64,000 bases of DNA from an uncultured Eubacterium sp. (GCA_910583925.1 CAJTZJ010000006.1:1-64000), one strand, 5' to 3'. Positions 35,627 through 43,614 are shown, counted from the first letter of the stretch. Notes: a model not told the origin generated them from the letters alone. Program-made: numbers and translations.

Positions 35627-37264
35627 TTACCCCTCTATTATATCAGCCATTGTGCTGCTGATTGCGTCAAAGCGTTTTTCGGCATTTTCTCTGCTTGCAT
35701 CCTGAACACTGTAATAAACCTTTATTTTCGGCTCTGTACCGCTTGGACGAACCGCCATCCAAGAACCATCATCAAAAACATATTTCAGAACATTTTCCTT
35801 TGGCAAATCAGCAACGCCCTTTGAGTAATCAATTATTTCTTTAACATCATCAAAAAGAGTTTTTCCCTTTTCTCTGAAATAAACCATAAGGCTTTCTATT
35901 TTTTCTGCGCCGTCCTTTCCTTTAAGAACAAAGGAATTGAGAACATCAAGATAATAGCCGTATTCATTATAAATATCATTAAGACCGTCTATAAGTGTTT
36001 TGCCGTGATTCTTATACCATGCAGCCATCTGGCAGATAAGCATAGACGACACAACTGCATCCTTATCTCTTGCGTGTGTTCCGACAAGATAGCCGTAGGA
36101 TTCCTCATAACCGATAACAAATTCCTGTTCGCCGCTGTCCTCATATTTATTGATTTTATCGCCTATATATTTAAAGCCTGTTAAGGTTTCTTCAACAATA
36201 AGCCCGTTTTTTCTTGCTATATTTGCACCAAGCGCAGAGGTTACAATTGTTTTTACAAGCGTTGATTTTTCATTTAATCTGTCTTTTTTCATTCGTAAAA
36301 CGAAATCCACAAGAAGTGCGCCCGTCTGATTTCCCGTAAAAAGAACAAATTCGCCGTTATTATCTTTTACGGCAATGCCGACTCTGTCACAATCCGGGTC
36401 CGTTCCAAGAACGATATCAGCCTTTATTTCCTTTGCTTTTTCAATAGCAATTGTTAAAGCATCCTTTTCCTCCGGATTCGGACTTCTTACTGTTGAGAAA
36501 TCACCATCCGGAAGCTCCTGCTCTTTAACAACTGTTACATCAAGTCCGCTCAACATTTTTCTTACAGGAATATTTCCTGTTCCGTGAAGCGGAGTATAAA
36601 CAATTTTAATATCAGACTTTGCTTCGTAAAGGCTTTGCTTTTTAACCTCATTAAGATAGGCGGAAAGTGTTTCCTCGCCAAGCATTGTTATCTTTTCTTT
36701 TGAATGATCCCCAAACGGAATTGAAGAAAAATCCTCTATTTTGTTGATAAAGCCGATTGCATTTTTTGCATCCTCCGTGCAGAACTGACAGCCTCGGTCA
36801 TCATAAACCTTATAGCCGTTATATTCCTTTGGATTATGAGATGCCGTTATCATAACACCTGCATTACAGCCAAGATAAGCGGTTGTAAAGGATAACACAG
36901 GAACGGGAACAAGAGTATCGTAAAGAAAAACCTTAAAGCCGCAGTTCGCAAAAATTTCTGCCGATACCTTTGCAAAATATGCCGAGTTATTTCTGCTGTC
37001 ATAAGCAAGAGCAACCTTGATTTCCCCGCTGTATTTTGATTTAAGATAGTTGGCAAGACCAAAGGTAGCCTTTCCGACAGTGTATTTATTCATTCTGTTT
37101 GAGCCTGCGCCCATAACACCCCTGAGTCCGCCTGTACCGAAGGCAAGATATTTATAAAAACGATCTTCAATTTCCTTTTCATTATTTTTGATTGAAAGAA
37201 GCTCTGCCTTTGTTTCATCATCAGCAAAGGAAAGCCATTTTTGATATTTTTCAGAATAATTCAT
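35627..37264 (-). CDS. Phosphoglucomutase / phosphomannomutase
   Basis: 545-residue alpha-phosphohexomutase. The phosphoserine loop TASHNPKEYNG is near residue 137, the metal-binding loop DPDCDRVG near residue 290, the sugar-binding E-E-S-Y-G-Y segment near residue 390 and the phosphate-binding R-P-S-G-T-E-P-K-I-K near residue 505. It interconverts hexose-1- and hexose-6-phosphates. The start at 37264 follows GAGGG. The first gene of a three-gene unit ending with GH38, so mannose phosphates are a plausible substrate. Confidence 0.92.
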   Translation of the reverse strand: MNYSEKYQKWLSFADDETKAELLSIKNNEKEIEDRFYKYLAFGTGGLRGVMGAGSNRMNKYTVGKATFGLANYLKSKYSGEIKVALAYDSRNNSAYFAKVSAEIFANCGFKVFLYDTLVPVPVLSFTTAYLGCNAGVMITASHNPKEYNGYKVYDDRGCQFCTEDAKNAIGFINKIEDFSSIPFGDHSKEKITMLGEETLSAYLNEVKKQSLYEAKSDIKIVYTPLHGTGNIPVRKMLSGLDVTVVKEQELPDGDFSTVRSPNPEEKDALTIAIEKAKEIKADIVLGTDPDCDRVGIAVKDNNGEFVLFTGNQTGALLVDFVLRMKKDRLNEKSTLVKTIVTSALGANIARKNGLIVEETLTGFKYIGDKINKYEDSGEQEFVIGYEESYGYLVGTHARDKDAVVSSMLICQMAAWYKNHGKTLIDGLNDIYNEYGYYLDVLNSFVLKGKDGAEKIESLMVYFREKGKTLFDDVKEIIDYSKGVADLPKENVLKYVFDDGSWMAVRPSGTEPKIKVYYSVQDASRENAEKRFDAISSTMADIIEG

Positions 37265-37290
37265 AATGTCCCTCAAAAAAAATTTTGATA

Positions 37291-37319
37291 ATTATAGCAC
37301 CATAGGTTTATGGTTTCAA
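37291..37319 (-). promoter_or_regulatory. Promoter of the phosphohexomutase-Nfu-GH38 unit
   Basis: Minus strand TTGAAA (37314-37319), 17 bp, TATAAT (37291-37296). The spacer holds a small palindrome, CCATAAACCTATGG. Confidence 0.75.
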
Positions 37320-37402
37320 TAAAATAAATAAAAAATTATATAAATAATTTATAATTTAAAGAAGCGATATAGTTTTACCCATACCGCTTAATTTACAAAA
37401 TA

Positions 37403-38011
37403 TTAGTTTTCGTCAACCTCTTTAAATTCAACCTCCGTTGCACCATATTCATCAGAGGAATTCCGAAGTCTGTTTGAAACCTCTTCGGCAACCTTTTTTA
37501 CCTGAATAAATGCAATCAAATCAGTAACTGCAAAAACAACAAGACCGATACCGATGAACTGAACAACCTTTGTTTGTGTATCAAACGGATTTATAATACT
37601 TACAATACCAAGCACAATGGAAGCAATTGCAAGTGCAACAGTTAAAAGCCATGAACGATGACGGCTTGCAGCAACATAGATGGAATTAACAAAATCAATT
37701 ATACCGCCTACAAGCAGGAATATACCGATAAAGAAAACAATAATCGCCATAATATGTCGGTAAGCAATACAGATAATAATTCCCGAAATTGCTGAAATCA
37801 AGCCCAAAACAAGCGTAAGCTTCGATTTTGTATCGGAAGAAATATAGCTGATAAGTGCAAAAACACCGCAGGCTGTAAATGCACCGCCGATAAACAAAGC
37901 CGTATAGGCAAGCATTTTATCGGGAATTGCGATAAGAAGCACACCGAGAACAGCCGTTATTATAATTACAATTATTGAATACTTTTTAATTTCCGTTAAA
38001 ATTTTTCTCAT
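37403..38011 (-). CDS. DUF308 (HdeD-like) membrane protein
   Basis: 202 residues with six hydrophobic segments and a charged C-terminal tail of about 30 residues. The repeated G-x-x-x-x-G helices and the duplicated 60-residue pattern are those of the DUF308/HdeD family, whose molecular role is not known; some members are linked to acid stress. It lies 79 bp downstream of the EF-G paralogue, with a terminator between them, so it may be read by run-through or from an unseen start. AAAGGATTG provides a ribosome binding site. Confidence 0.85.
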   Translation of the reverse strand: MRKILTEIKKYSIIVIIITAVLGVLLIAIPDKMLAYTALFIGGAFTACGVFALISYISSDTKSKLTLVLGLISAISGIIICIAYRHIMAIIVFFIGIFLLVGGIIDFVNSIYVAASRHRSWLLTVALAIASIVLGIVSIINPFDTQTKVVQFIGIGLVVFAVTDLIAFIQVKKVAEEVSNRLRNSSDEYGATEVEFKEVDEN

Positions 38012-38025
38012 AACATCAATCCTTT

Positions 38026-38061
38026 AAAAAAACATAAGGAACGGTATTATCCGTCCCTTAT
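38026..38061 (-). terminator. Terminator of the EF-G paralogue
   Basis: 11-bp stem ATAAGGAACGG/CCGTCCCTTAT with one mismatch, followed on the minus strand by GTTTTTTT. Confidence 0.8.
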
Positions 38062-38090
38062 ATTTTACCACGAATAAAAGATTTTTTCCA

Positions 38091-40142
38091 CTAATTCTGA
38101 TTACTTTCAGCAATGATTTTCTGAGCAATATGTTCGGGACAGCGTTCATAGCGTGCAAATTCAGCTTCAAACGAGCCTCTGCCCTGCGTAATCTGGCGCA
38201 TTGCGGTTGAGAAGGTTGTCATTTCAGCATCGGGAACCTCAGCAAGAATTTCCTGCATTCCGTCGCCGGCCGGAGTCATCCCAAGCACTCTTCCGCGGCG
38301 CTTATTGATATCGCCTATAATATCACCCATAACCTCATCATTGCAAAGTGCCTTTACAGTTGAAACGGGTTCAAGAATAATAGGCATCGCCTTTGAAACA
38401 CCCTCTTTAAACGCAATTGAAGCAGCCATTTTAAAGCTCATCTCACTGCTGTCAACAGGATGATAGGAGCCGTCATAAAGCGTTGCCTTAACACCTACCA
38501 TAGGATAGCCTGCCAACACGCCCTTATCCATACATTCATTAAGCCCTTTTTCAACGGCAGGGAAAAAGTTTTTGGGAACAGCGCCGCCGACAACTCTTTC
38601 GGCAAATTCAAGCTTTTCACAGTCATATGGTTCAAATTCGATAAGAACATCGCCGAACTGACCATGACCGCCGCTCTGCTTTTTATGCCTTCCCTGAGCA
38701 GACACCTTCATAGTAATCGTTTCACGATATGCAACCTTTGGAACGGAAAGCGAAACATCAACGGCAAATTTTGCTTTAAGCCTTGCAGCTACAACATCAA
38801 GCTGCTGCTCACCGAGCCCCTTAATAATCTGCTGATGTGTTTCATGATTTGTATAGAATTCAAGGCTTGGATCCTCTTCGGAAAGTCTTGAAAGACCATT
38901 TGCAATTTTTTCTTCATCGCCCTTTTTAACTGCATTTACTGCCATTGCGTAGGTTGGATTTGGAGTTGACACCCCATCCAGCTTAACAATCTTAGAAGCC
39001 GAACACATTGTATCACCTGTGCTGAATCCGGAAAGCTTAACAACCGCACCAATATCTCCGGCAGTTATTTCAGAAGTATCAAGCTGCTTTGCGCCGAACA
39101 TATTTACAATTTTCCCAAGCTTTTCTTCCTTGCCCGTATTTGCATTATACGGAACGGTTGACGGCGTAATTTTACCGCTTACTACCTTAAAGAAGGAAAG
39201 CTTGCCGATAAAAGGATCCGCAACTGTTTTAAAGCATACAGCCGCAAGCGGACCTTCCGCATCGGCAGCAAGCTCTACAGGCTCATCATTACTGATGGCA
39301 TATTCGGCTTCAGGTGCAGGGCAAACCTCAGCAATGAAATCAAGCAGAAGATCACACGCCTCCCCCGTAGCACCACTTAATGCGAAAACGGGAATAATCG
39401 AACCGTCTTTTACACCCATTTTAAGACCTTTTATTTTATCCTCTCTGGTAAGCTCCTCGCCGCCAAAGTATTTTTCCATAAGCTCTTCATCTGTTCCTGC
39501 AACAGCCTCGTTAAATACTTCTTTTATTGCTTCAAAACGAGGAATATCATCGGGAACTGCATCAACAAAAGCAACATTCGTACCCTTATACGCATAGGAT
39601 GTATCATCAATCATACTGTAATATGCAGCAACTTTTCCATCCGAAATAACAGGAACAACAATCGGGCAGACCATCGTTCCGAACTTGGCAACCATACCGT
39701 TGAAGGATTTATAGAAATCCGCTCTTTCATCATCCATTTTAGATGCCGCAATAATTCTTGCCATTCTTCTGGAGCCTGCATTTCTGAATGCTTTTTCAGC
39801 ACCTACGGCAAGACCCGAACGGGCAGATACCACAATAACTGCAGTTTCAGCCGCTCTTAATCCCTCAGCAGCACCCTCGGCAAAATCAAAAAGACCGGGA
39901 GTATCAATAAAATTAATCTTTTTTGAGTTATATTCAACAGGGGCAACAGCGCTTGAGGTTGAAAGGGTGCGCTTTCTTTCCTCTGAATCATAATCTGTTA
40001 CGGTATTGCCGTCTGCAACCCTGCCCATTCTTTCGGTTGCTCCGGCAATATAGAGCATAGCTTCCGTTAAAGTAGTCTTGCCCTTTGAGGCATGACCTGC
40101 AACAGCAACATTTCTTATATCTTTAGCGTCATAAATTTTCAT
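38091..40142 (-). CDS. Elongation factor G-like GTPase (EF-G2 type)
   Basis: 683-residue translational GTPase with all EF-G domains. The P-loop is GHASKGKTT (residues 16-24) instead of the usual GHxDxGKTT-type loop, switch II is DTPG near residue 80, and the G4 motif is S-K-M-D. The N-terminal MKIYDAKDIRNVAVAGH start and D-Y-D-S-E-E segment match the EF-G-like family that coexists with true FusA. True fusA usually lies with rpsL-rpsG-tuf, which are absent here. Its function in translocation or rescue is not settled. Confidence 0.87.
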   Translation of the reverse strand: MKIYDAKDIRNVAVAGHASKGKTTLTEAMLYIAGATERMGRVADGNTVTDYDSEERKRTLSTSSAVAPVEYNSKKINFIDTPGLFDFAEGAAEGLRAAETAVIVVSARSGLAVGAEKAFRNAGSRRMARIIAASKMDDERADFYKSFNGMVAKFGTMVCPIVVPVISDGKVAAYYSMIDDTSYAYKGTNVAFVDAVPDDIPRFEAIKEVFNEAVAGTDEELMEKYFGGEELTREDKIKGLKMGVKDGSIIPVFALSGATGEACDLLLDFIAEVCPAPEAEYAISNDEPVELAADAEGPLAAVCFKTVADPFIGKLSFFKVVSGKITPSTVPYNANTGKEEKLGKIVNMFGAKQLDTSEITAGDIGAVVKLSGFSTGDTMCSASKIVKLDGVSTPNPTYAMAVNAVKKGDEEKIANGLSRLSEEDPSLEFYTNHETHQQIIKGLGEQQLDVVAARLKAKFAVDVSLSVPKVAYRETITMKVSAQGRHKKQSGGHGQFGDVLIEFEPYDCEKLEFAERVVGGAVPKNFFPAVEKGLNECMDKGVLAGYPMVGVKATLYDGSYHPVDSSEMSFKMAASIAFKEGVSKAMPIILEPVSTVKALCNDEVMGDIIGDINKRRGRVLGMTPAGDGMQEILAEVPDAEMTTFSTAMRQITQGRGSFEAEFARYERCPEHIAQKIIAESNQN

Positions 40143-40178
40143 AAAAATCCCTCATTATATATTTATTTGTTTGTAAAT

Positions 40179-40207
40179 AGTGTATAATACTTTTTATCAT
40201 TTGTCAA
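40179..40207 (-). promoter_or_regulatory. Promoter of the EF-G paralogue
   Basis: Minus strand TTGACA (40202-40207), 17 bp, TACACT (40179-40184). Confidence 0.65.
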
Positions 40208-40344
40208 TTTTTATGTTTATTTTAAACAATTTATTCATAGTTTTTGTTTTTATTACATAAAAATAAGTAAATAATTTGTAGGTTTTCCACATAAACAATA
40301 CACTTTCAATTATATTAATTAAAACGAAAAATTATGAATTTTTC

Positions 40345-40373
40345 TTGAAATCCAAAAATCATTGTGCTATATT
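40345..40373 (+). promoter_or_regulatory. Promoter of the ECF S-component leader
   Basis: TTGAAA (40345-40350), 17 bp, TATATT (40368-40373). Transcription should start near 40380, leaving a leader of about 150 nt. Confidence 0.7.
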
Positions 40374-40379
40374 AATTGC

Positions 40380-40533
40380 GCATTGTATCCACAGGCAATA
40401 AAATCACTTAATCTGCCTTCTGGCAGGTTTGGGTTTCTCATTATTGCCCAGAGAAAAATAAGATTTCTCAAAAGCATTGCTCTTGTTGTGTTTTGAGCAA
40501 AGCTTTCGGAACGATAGCAGAAAGGAAATACAT
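40380..40533 (+). promoter_or_regulatory. Structured leader, riboswitch candidate, of the ECF S-component gene
   Basis: In order: hairpin CTGCC/GGCAG (40413-40426); TGGG (40430-40433) and TTTCTC (40434-40439); CCCA (40447-40450) and GAGAAA (40451-40456), which could form a pseudoknot with them; a second TTTCTC (40464-40469) that could capture the same GAGAAA; and hairpin TTGCTC/GAGCAA (40477-40500). The ribosome binding site AAAGGAA follows. S-component genes are often under vitamin riboswitches. I do not recognise a named class (no TPP, FMN, cobalamin or preQ1-I core seen). Confidence 0.45.
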
Positions 40534-41106
40534 ATGAAAAACACAAAGAAAATGGTTGGAATTGCTTTGCTTACAGCAATTGTAGCAGTTTTGCAATTCT
40601 GCCTCAGCTCAATCAGAGTTGGAACATTCACCTTCTCATTCATCCTTATTCCGCTTGTTGTTGGTGCAGCACTTTACGGATATAAGGCAGGCGCATGGCT
40701 TGGTCTTGTATTCGGTGTAACCGTGCTTATCTCAGGCGATGCAGCAGCATTTCTCGGAATAAATGTTGCAGGAACAATTGTAACTGTTCTTCTTAAAGGG
40801 CTTTTAGCAGGACTCTTTGCAGGGCTTGCATACAAAGCGCTTGAAAAGGTAAACAAATACCTTGCAGTAATTGTTGCAGCAATTATTTGTCCGTTAACAA
40901 ACACGGGAATATTCCTTTTAGGATGCAGACTTTTCTTCTTCGATGCCATTTCACAAATGGCAAACGATGCAGGCTTTGATTCAGCAGTCGGCTTTATGTT
41001 TATAGGCCTTGCAGGAATTAATTTCCTTGTTGAGCTTGGTACAAATGTTGTGCTTTCCCCTGTTATTGTAAGACTTATCCATATCGGAAAAAAGGAAGCT
41101 AAATAA
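40534..41106 (+). CDS. ECF transporter S component, substrate unknown
   Basis: 190-residue integral membrane protein with about six helices and the short N-terminal K-K-M-x-x-x-A-L-L-T-A segment of S components, which capture a vitamin or metal and dock on the shared EcfA-EcfA'-EcfT module (not in this window). The start at 40534 has AAAGGAAATAC upstream; the frame opens 19 codons earlier inside the leader. The long leader suggests control by its ligand. Substrate classes such as pantothenate, folate or riboflavin cannot be told apart by eye. It is a single gene with a terminator at 41126. Confidence 0.85.
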   Translation: MKNTKKMVGIALLTAIVAVLQFCLSSIRVGTFTFSFILIPLVVGAALYGYKAGAWLGLVFGVTVLISGDAAAFLGINVAGTIVTVLLKGLLAGLFAGLAYKALEKVNKYLAVIVAAIICPLTNTGIFLLGCRLFFFDAISQMANDAGFDSAVGFMFIGLAGINFLVELGTNVVLSPVIVRLIHIGKKEAK

Positions 41107-41125
41107 AACTGAATATTACTAAGAA

Positions 41126-41156
41126 AAGCAGGGCTTATGCCCTGCTTCATTTTTTA
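41126..41156 (+). terminator. Terminator of the ECF S-component gene
   Basis: 9-bp stem AAGCAGGGC/GCCCTGCTT with a TTAT loop, followed by ATTTTTT. Confidence 0.85.
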
Positions 41157-41191
41157 TTATAAAAAGGCAGAAGCAATTTCCAATTCAAAGC

Positions 41192-41216
41192 GGGCGGATA
41201 ATATCCGCCCCTACGG
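41192..41216. repeat. REP-like palindrome, GGGCGGAT type (best copy)
   Basis: GGGCGGAT-A-ATATCCGCCC followed by CTACGG. It is the most symmetric member of the family and lies just upstream of the tandem RNA elements. Confidence 0.75.
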
Positions 41217-41235
41217 TAATTTGTAAGAGCGGACA

Positions 41236-41264
41236 TTGACTTTATAAATTGATAATGTTATACT
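41236..41264 (+). promoter_or_regulatory. Promoter of RNA element copy 1
   Basis: TTGACT (41236-41241), 17 bp, TATACT (41259-41264). Confidence 0.8.
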
Positions 41265-41270
41265 TATTGT

Positions 41271-41445
41271 TGCCAAACAAAATTTTATAATGTTTATCCT
41301 GTGGTTTGTATTTTTGTCTTTTGATAAAAATGCAGGCTCTAATTTTGCACACCATAGGATAAAAATGGCGGTTGTAGAATTTTGTTTGGCGACAGTTGAA
41401 GCCTGCGTTTTATTGCACAGCTTCGGCTGTGCATTTTTTATTTAT
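41271..41445 (+). ncRNA. Structured RNA, copy 1 of a three-copy family
   Basis: Outer stem 41272-41287 with 41375-41390 (16 bp, one G-U). Inner stem 41293-41305 with 41351-41363. Hairpin TTTTTGTC/GATAAAAA (41311-41330). Likely pseudoknot GCAGGCT (41332-41338) with AGCCTGC (41400-41406). Terminator GCACAGC-TTCG-GCTGTGC (41415-41432) and T run. No open frame directly follows; copy 2 begins about 65 bp downstream, so this copy probably acts as a free small RNA. Confidence 0.75.
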
Positions 41446-41474
41446 AAAACAATGTAAGTGCATAAACACATTCA

Positions 41475-41503
41475 TTGACTTTAGCGATTAATAATGATAT
41501 ACT
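41475..41503 (+). promoter_or_regulatory. Promoter of RNA element copy 2
   Basis: TTGACT (41475-41480), 17 bp, TATACT (41498-41503), identical in design to the promoters of the other copies. Confidence 0.8.
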
Positions 41504-41509
41504 GAATAT

Positions 41510-41687
41510 TGCCAAATTACCACAACTTAATATTTATTATTGTTAAATTGAGTAGCATTTTTATATCCTTTTATAAAAATACAAAGCTCTACTATACTGC
41601 TCTTATTTAACAATAAAAGCGTTGTGGTTGTTTGGCGACAATTGGAGCGATGTGTTTTTTGCACAGCTTCGGCTGTGCTTTTTTATT
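41510..41687 (+). ncRNA. Structured RNA, copy 2 of a three-copy family
   Basis: Outer stem GCCAAA (41511-41516) with TTTGGC (41631-41636) and ACCACAAC (41519-41526) with GTTGTGGT (41621-41628). Inner stem TTATTGTTAAAT (41537-41548) with ATTTAACAATAA (41605-41616). Hairpin TTTTTATA/TATAAAAA (41558-41579). GCTC (41586-41589) can pair with GAGC (41645-41648). UUCG terminator 41661-41678. The stems differ in sequence from copy 1 but stay paired, which is covariation. The PIN-like gene's ribosome binding site follows at 41692. Confidence 0.75.
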
Positions 41688-41708
41688 GTTTTGGAGGGAA
41701 TATAAAAA

Positions 41709-42080
41709 ATGGCTTGCTTTTTGATTGATTTTGAAAATGAATGCGGAAATTTACTTAACGGCATATCACATCTGAATTTCAGCAGAAATGATGAAATCAT
41801 CATTTTTTACAGCAAACACGCATCTCATTTAACCATGGAGCTGCATAAGGAACTTGAAATGACCAAAGCCAAAAAGATTTATATTAAAGTAGAAGCAAGA
41901 CATAAAAATGCACTTGATTTTCAGCTTTCATCATATCTTGGAGCATGCATACAGAAAAGCCCAAAGAAAAAATATTATATTTTATCAAAAGACAACGGCT
42001 ATGATTGCGTTTGCCGTTTTTGGAGAGATAATAATATTTTTGTTAAACGAATAGAACAATTTTGCAATTATGATATATAA
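41709..42080 (+). CDS. PIN-like domain protein
   Basis: 123 residues. A conserved acidic array is visible: FLIDFEN near residue 4, N-A-L-D-F-Q-L-S near residue 67 and LSKDNGYD near residue 90, the pattern of PIN/NYN-type nuclease folds with Asp residues for metal binding. The family's targets are unknown to me; RNA cleavage is the fold-based guess. GGAGGG lies 11 bases before the ATG. The gene directly follows the terminator of RNA element copy 2, so expression may depend on read-through of that RNA. A link between this possible nuclease and the RNA is a hypothesis. Confidence 0.7.
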   Translation: MACFLIDFENECGNLLNGISHLNFSRNDEIIIFYSKHASHLTMELHKELEMTKAKKIYIKVEARHKNALDFQLSSYLGACIQKSPKKKYYILSKDNGYDCVCRFWRDNNIFVKRIEQFCNYDI

Positions 42081-42084
42081 AAAC

Positions 42085-42117
42085 AGCAGGACTGCTATTC
42101 AGCCCTGCTTAACTTTT
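42085..42117 (+). terminator. Probable terminator of the PIN-like gene
   Basis: Stem AGCAGGACTG/CAGCCCTGCT with one mismatch and a weak T tail. Confidence 0.5.
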
Positions 42118-42172
42118 ACAATAATACTAATTTTTTGAAAATAATTCATATCAATCTCTCATTCTTATATTT

Positions 42173-42706
42173 TTAAAAATCATATCTAACAATTTCACAG
42201 TTTTTTATTCCAAAGGCTGCATATTCCTCATTGCTCATATTATGAAAATAAGAATTTACAACACGAGAAATACCATTATGAGCAACAAGAAGATATGTTT
42301 TATCTTCTTGCTTCAAATCATCTAGAAGATTATAGATTCTTTGTGCAAGATGAAGCATTGTTTCACCGCCTTTATAACTGTTTATAAAATCTGATTTAGC
42401 CTTTTGGAAAACAAGACCATCTCTTGCAGTACCCTCATACTTACCAAAATTCTGTTCTTTCAAGCGAGGTTCCTCACGCATAGGAATTCCCGTTGTTTCA
42501 GAAATATGCCGTGCTGTTTCTGCTGCACGGATAAGCGGAGAATAAAGAATTTCATCAATTTTAATATCATCGTTTATGATTTTTTTACCAAGCTGAATTG
42601 CCTGCTCGTGTCCAAGTGCTGTCAACTCAATATCTGTTGCACCACAGATTTTATTTTCAACATTCCATACCGTCTGTCCGTGGCGCGTAAAAAATATATG
42701 CAACAT
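42173..42706 (-). CDS. Histidine phosphatase family protein
   Basis: 177 residues of the phosphoglycerate-mutase-like superfamily. The catalytic T-R-H-G-Q-T motif is at residues 7-12, the E-Q-N-F-G-x-x-E-G segment is near residue 84 and the second catalytic His is in LVAHNGISR near residue 140. The frame opens at 42757, but a promoter (42743-42771) predicts transcription start near 42736, so the ATG at 42706 with AGGATGAG upstream is used. Family members include cobalamin-pathway CobC and sugar-phosphate phosphatases; the substrate here is unknown. Confidence 0.87.
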   Translation of the reverse strand: MLHIFFTRHGQTVWNVENKICGATDIELTALGHEQAIQLGKKIINDDIKIDEILYSPLIRAAETARHISETTGIPMREEPRLKEQNFGKYEGTARDGLVFQKAKSDFINSYKGGETMLHLAQRIYNLLDDLKQEDKTYLLVAHNGISRVVNSYFHNMSNEEYAAFGIKNCEIVRYDF

Positions 42707-42742
42707 AACTCTCATCCTCATTATCTCAGAATTCACAAAAAC

Positions 42743-42771
42743 ACTATAACACATCATTAATCAAATATCAA
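42743..42771 (-). promoter_or_regulatory. Promoter of the histidine phosphatase gene
   Basis: Minus strand TTGATA (42766-42771), 17 bp, TATAGT (42743-42748). Confidence 0.7.
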
Positions 42772-42773
42772 AC

Positions 42774-42808
42774 AAGCCTTACAAGCACATAACTTGTAAG
42801 GCTTTTAT
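42774..42808 (-). terminator. Terminator of the SDR gene
   Basis: 12-bp perfect stem AAGCCTTACAAG/CTTGTAAGGCTT between the dehydrogenase stop and the next promoter, with T-rich flanks on both strands. Confidence 0.8.
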
Positions 42809-42821
42809 TTTACCACCTATA

Positions 42822-43559
42822 TTATGCTCTTGCGCAGCCATCTACCGAAAGGATATCTCCTGTTACATAGGATGCAAGGTCGCTTGCCAGGAAGAGGAAC
42901 GCATTTGCAACATCCCTCGGCTCGCCGATTCTGCCGAGCGGAATTGTTTTAATAAGCGGCTGAATCATAGCTTCGGGCAGAGCAGCTACCATATCTGTTT
43001 TCGTAATTCCCGGAGCTACTGCGTTAACTCTGATCTGAAACGGAGCAAGCTCACGAGCCAATGATTTTGTTAAGCCGTTTACTGCAAACTTACTTGCAGG
43101 ATAACCTACACCTGACGGCTGACCGTAAATGCTTACCATTGATGAGGTATTCAAGATAACACCTCCGCCGTTTTCCTTCATATTCGGAACAACAGCCTTT
43201 ACAGCATTGAAGATTGCTTTTACATTCAGATTCATAATATTGTCAAATTCTTCTGCAGTAGTATCCTCTATCTTTTTGTTGGCAGAAATTCCTGCGTTAT
43301 TGACCAGAATATCAATTCTTCCGTACTTGGAAATAATTTCCCCAACCGTTTTTTCGACCTCATCAAAACTACTGAGATTCGGGCAATAGCCTGTTACCTC
43401 CATACCCTCTTCTTTAAGCTGTGTAATCGCCTTATCAACAGTATCCTGTCTTGAACCGAATAAAATGACCTCTGCACCGTTTTCCTTAAATACTCTGACA
43501 ATTTCAAGTCCGATTCCTCTTGTACCGCCTGTTACAACGGCAACCTTATTTTTTAACAT
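42822..43559 (-). CDS. Short-chain dehydrogenase/reductase, FabG-like
   Basis: 245-residue NAD(P)-dependent oxidoreductase. The cofactor motif T-G-G-T-R-G-I-G is at residues 10-17, N-N-A-G near residue 85, the catalytic Ser near residue 137 and Y-P-A-S-K near residue 150. The sequence is close to 3-oxoacyl-ACP reductases, but the gene is not in a fatty acid cluster, so it may act on another substrate such as a steroid or sugar. It is a single-gene unit with its own promoter (43615-43643). Confidence 0.88.
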   Translation of the reverse strand: MLKNKVAVVTGGTRGIGLEIVRVFKENGAEVILFGSRQDTVDKAITQLKEEGMEVTGYCPNLSSFDEVEKTVGEIISKYGRIDILVNNAGISANKKIEDTTAEEFDNIMNLNVKAIFNAVKAVVPNMKENGGGVILNTSSMVSIYGQPSGVGYPASKFAVNGLTKSLARELAPFQIRVNAVAPGITKTDMVAALPEAMIQPLIKTIPLGRIGEPRDVANAFLFLASDLASYVTGDILSVDGCARA

Positions 43560-43614
43560 TTTAAATTACCCCTTTAAATTTTGAAAAGAATTATAAAAAT
43601 CTTTTCTTAATTAT

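Noticed and set aside
40477..40533. A longer N-terminus for the ECF S component
   Set aside because: The added codons overlap leader hairpins and lack a ribosome binding site, while AAAGGAAATAC precedes the ATG at 40534.
41271..41687. The repeated elements as MITEs, because of their long terminal complementarity
   Set aside because: No target-site duplication is seen, the outer arms differ between copies but stay paired, and each copy has a promoter and a terminator.
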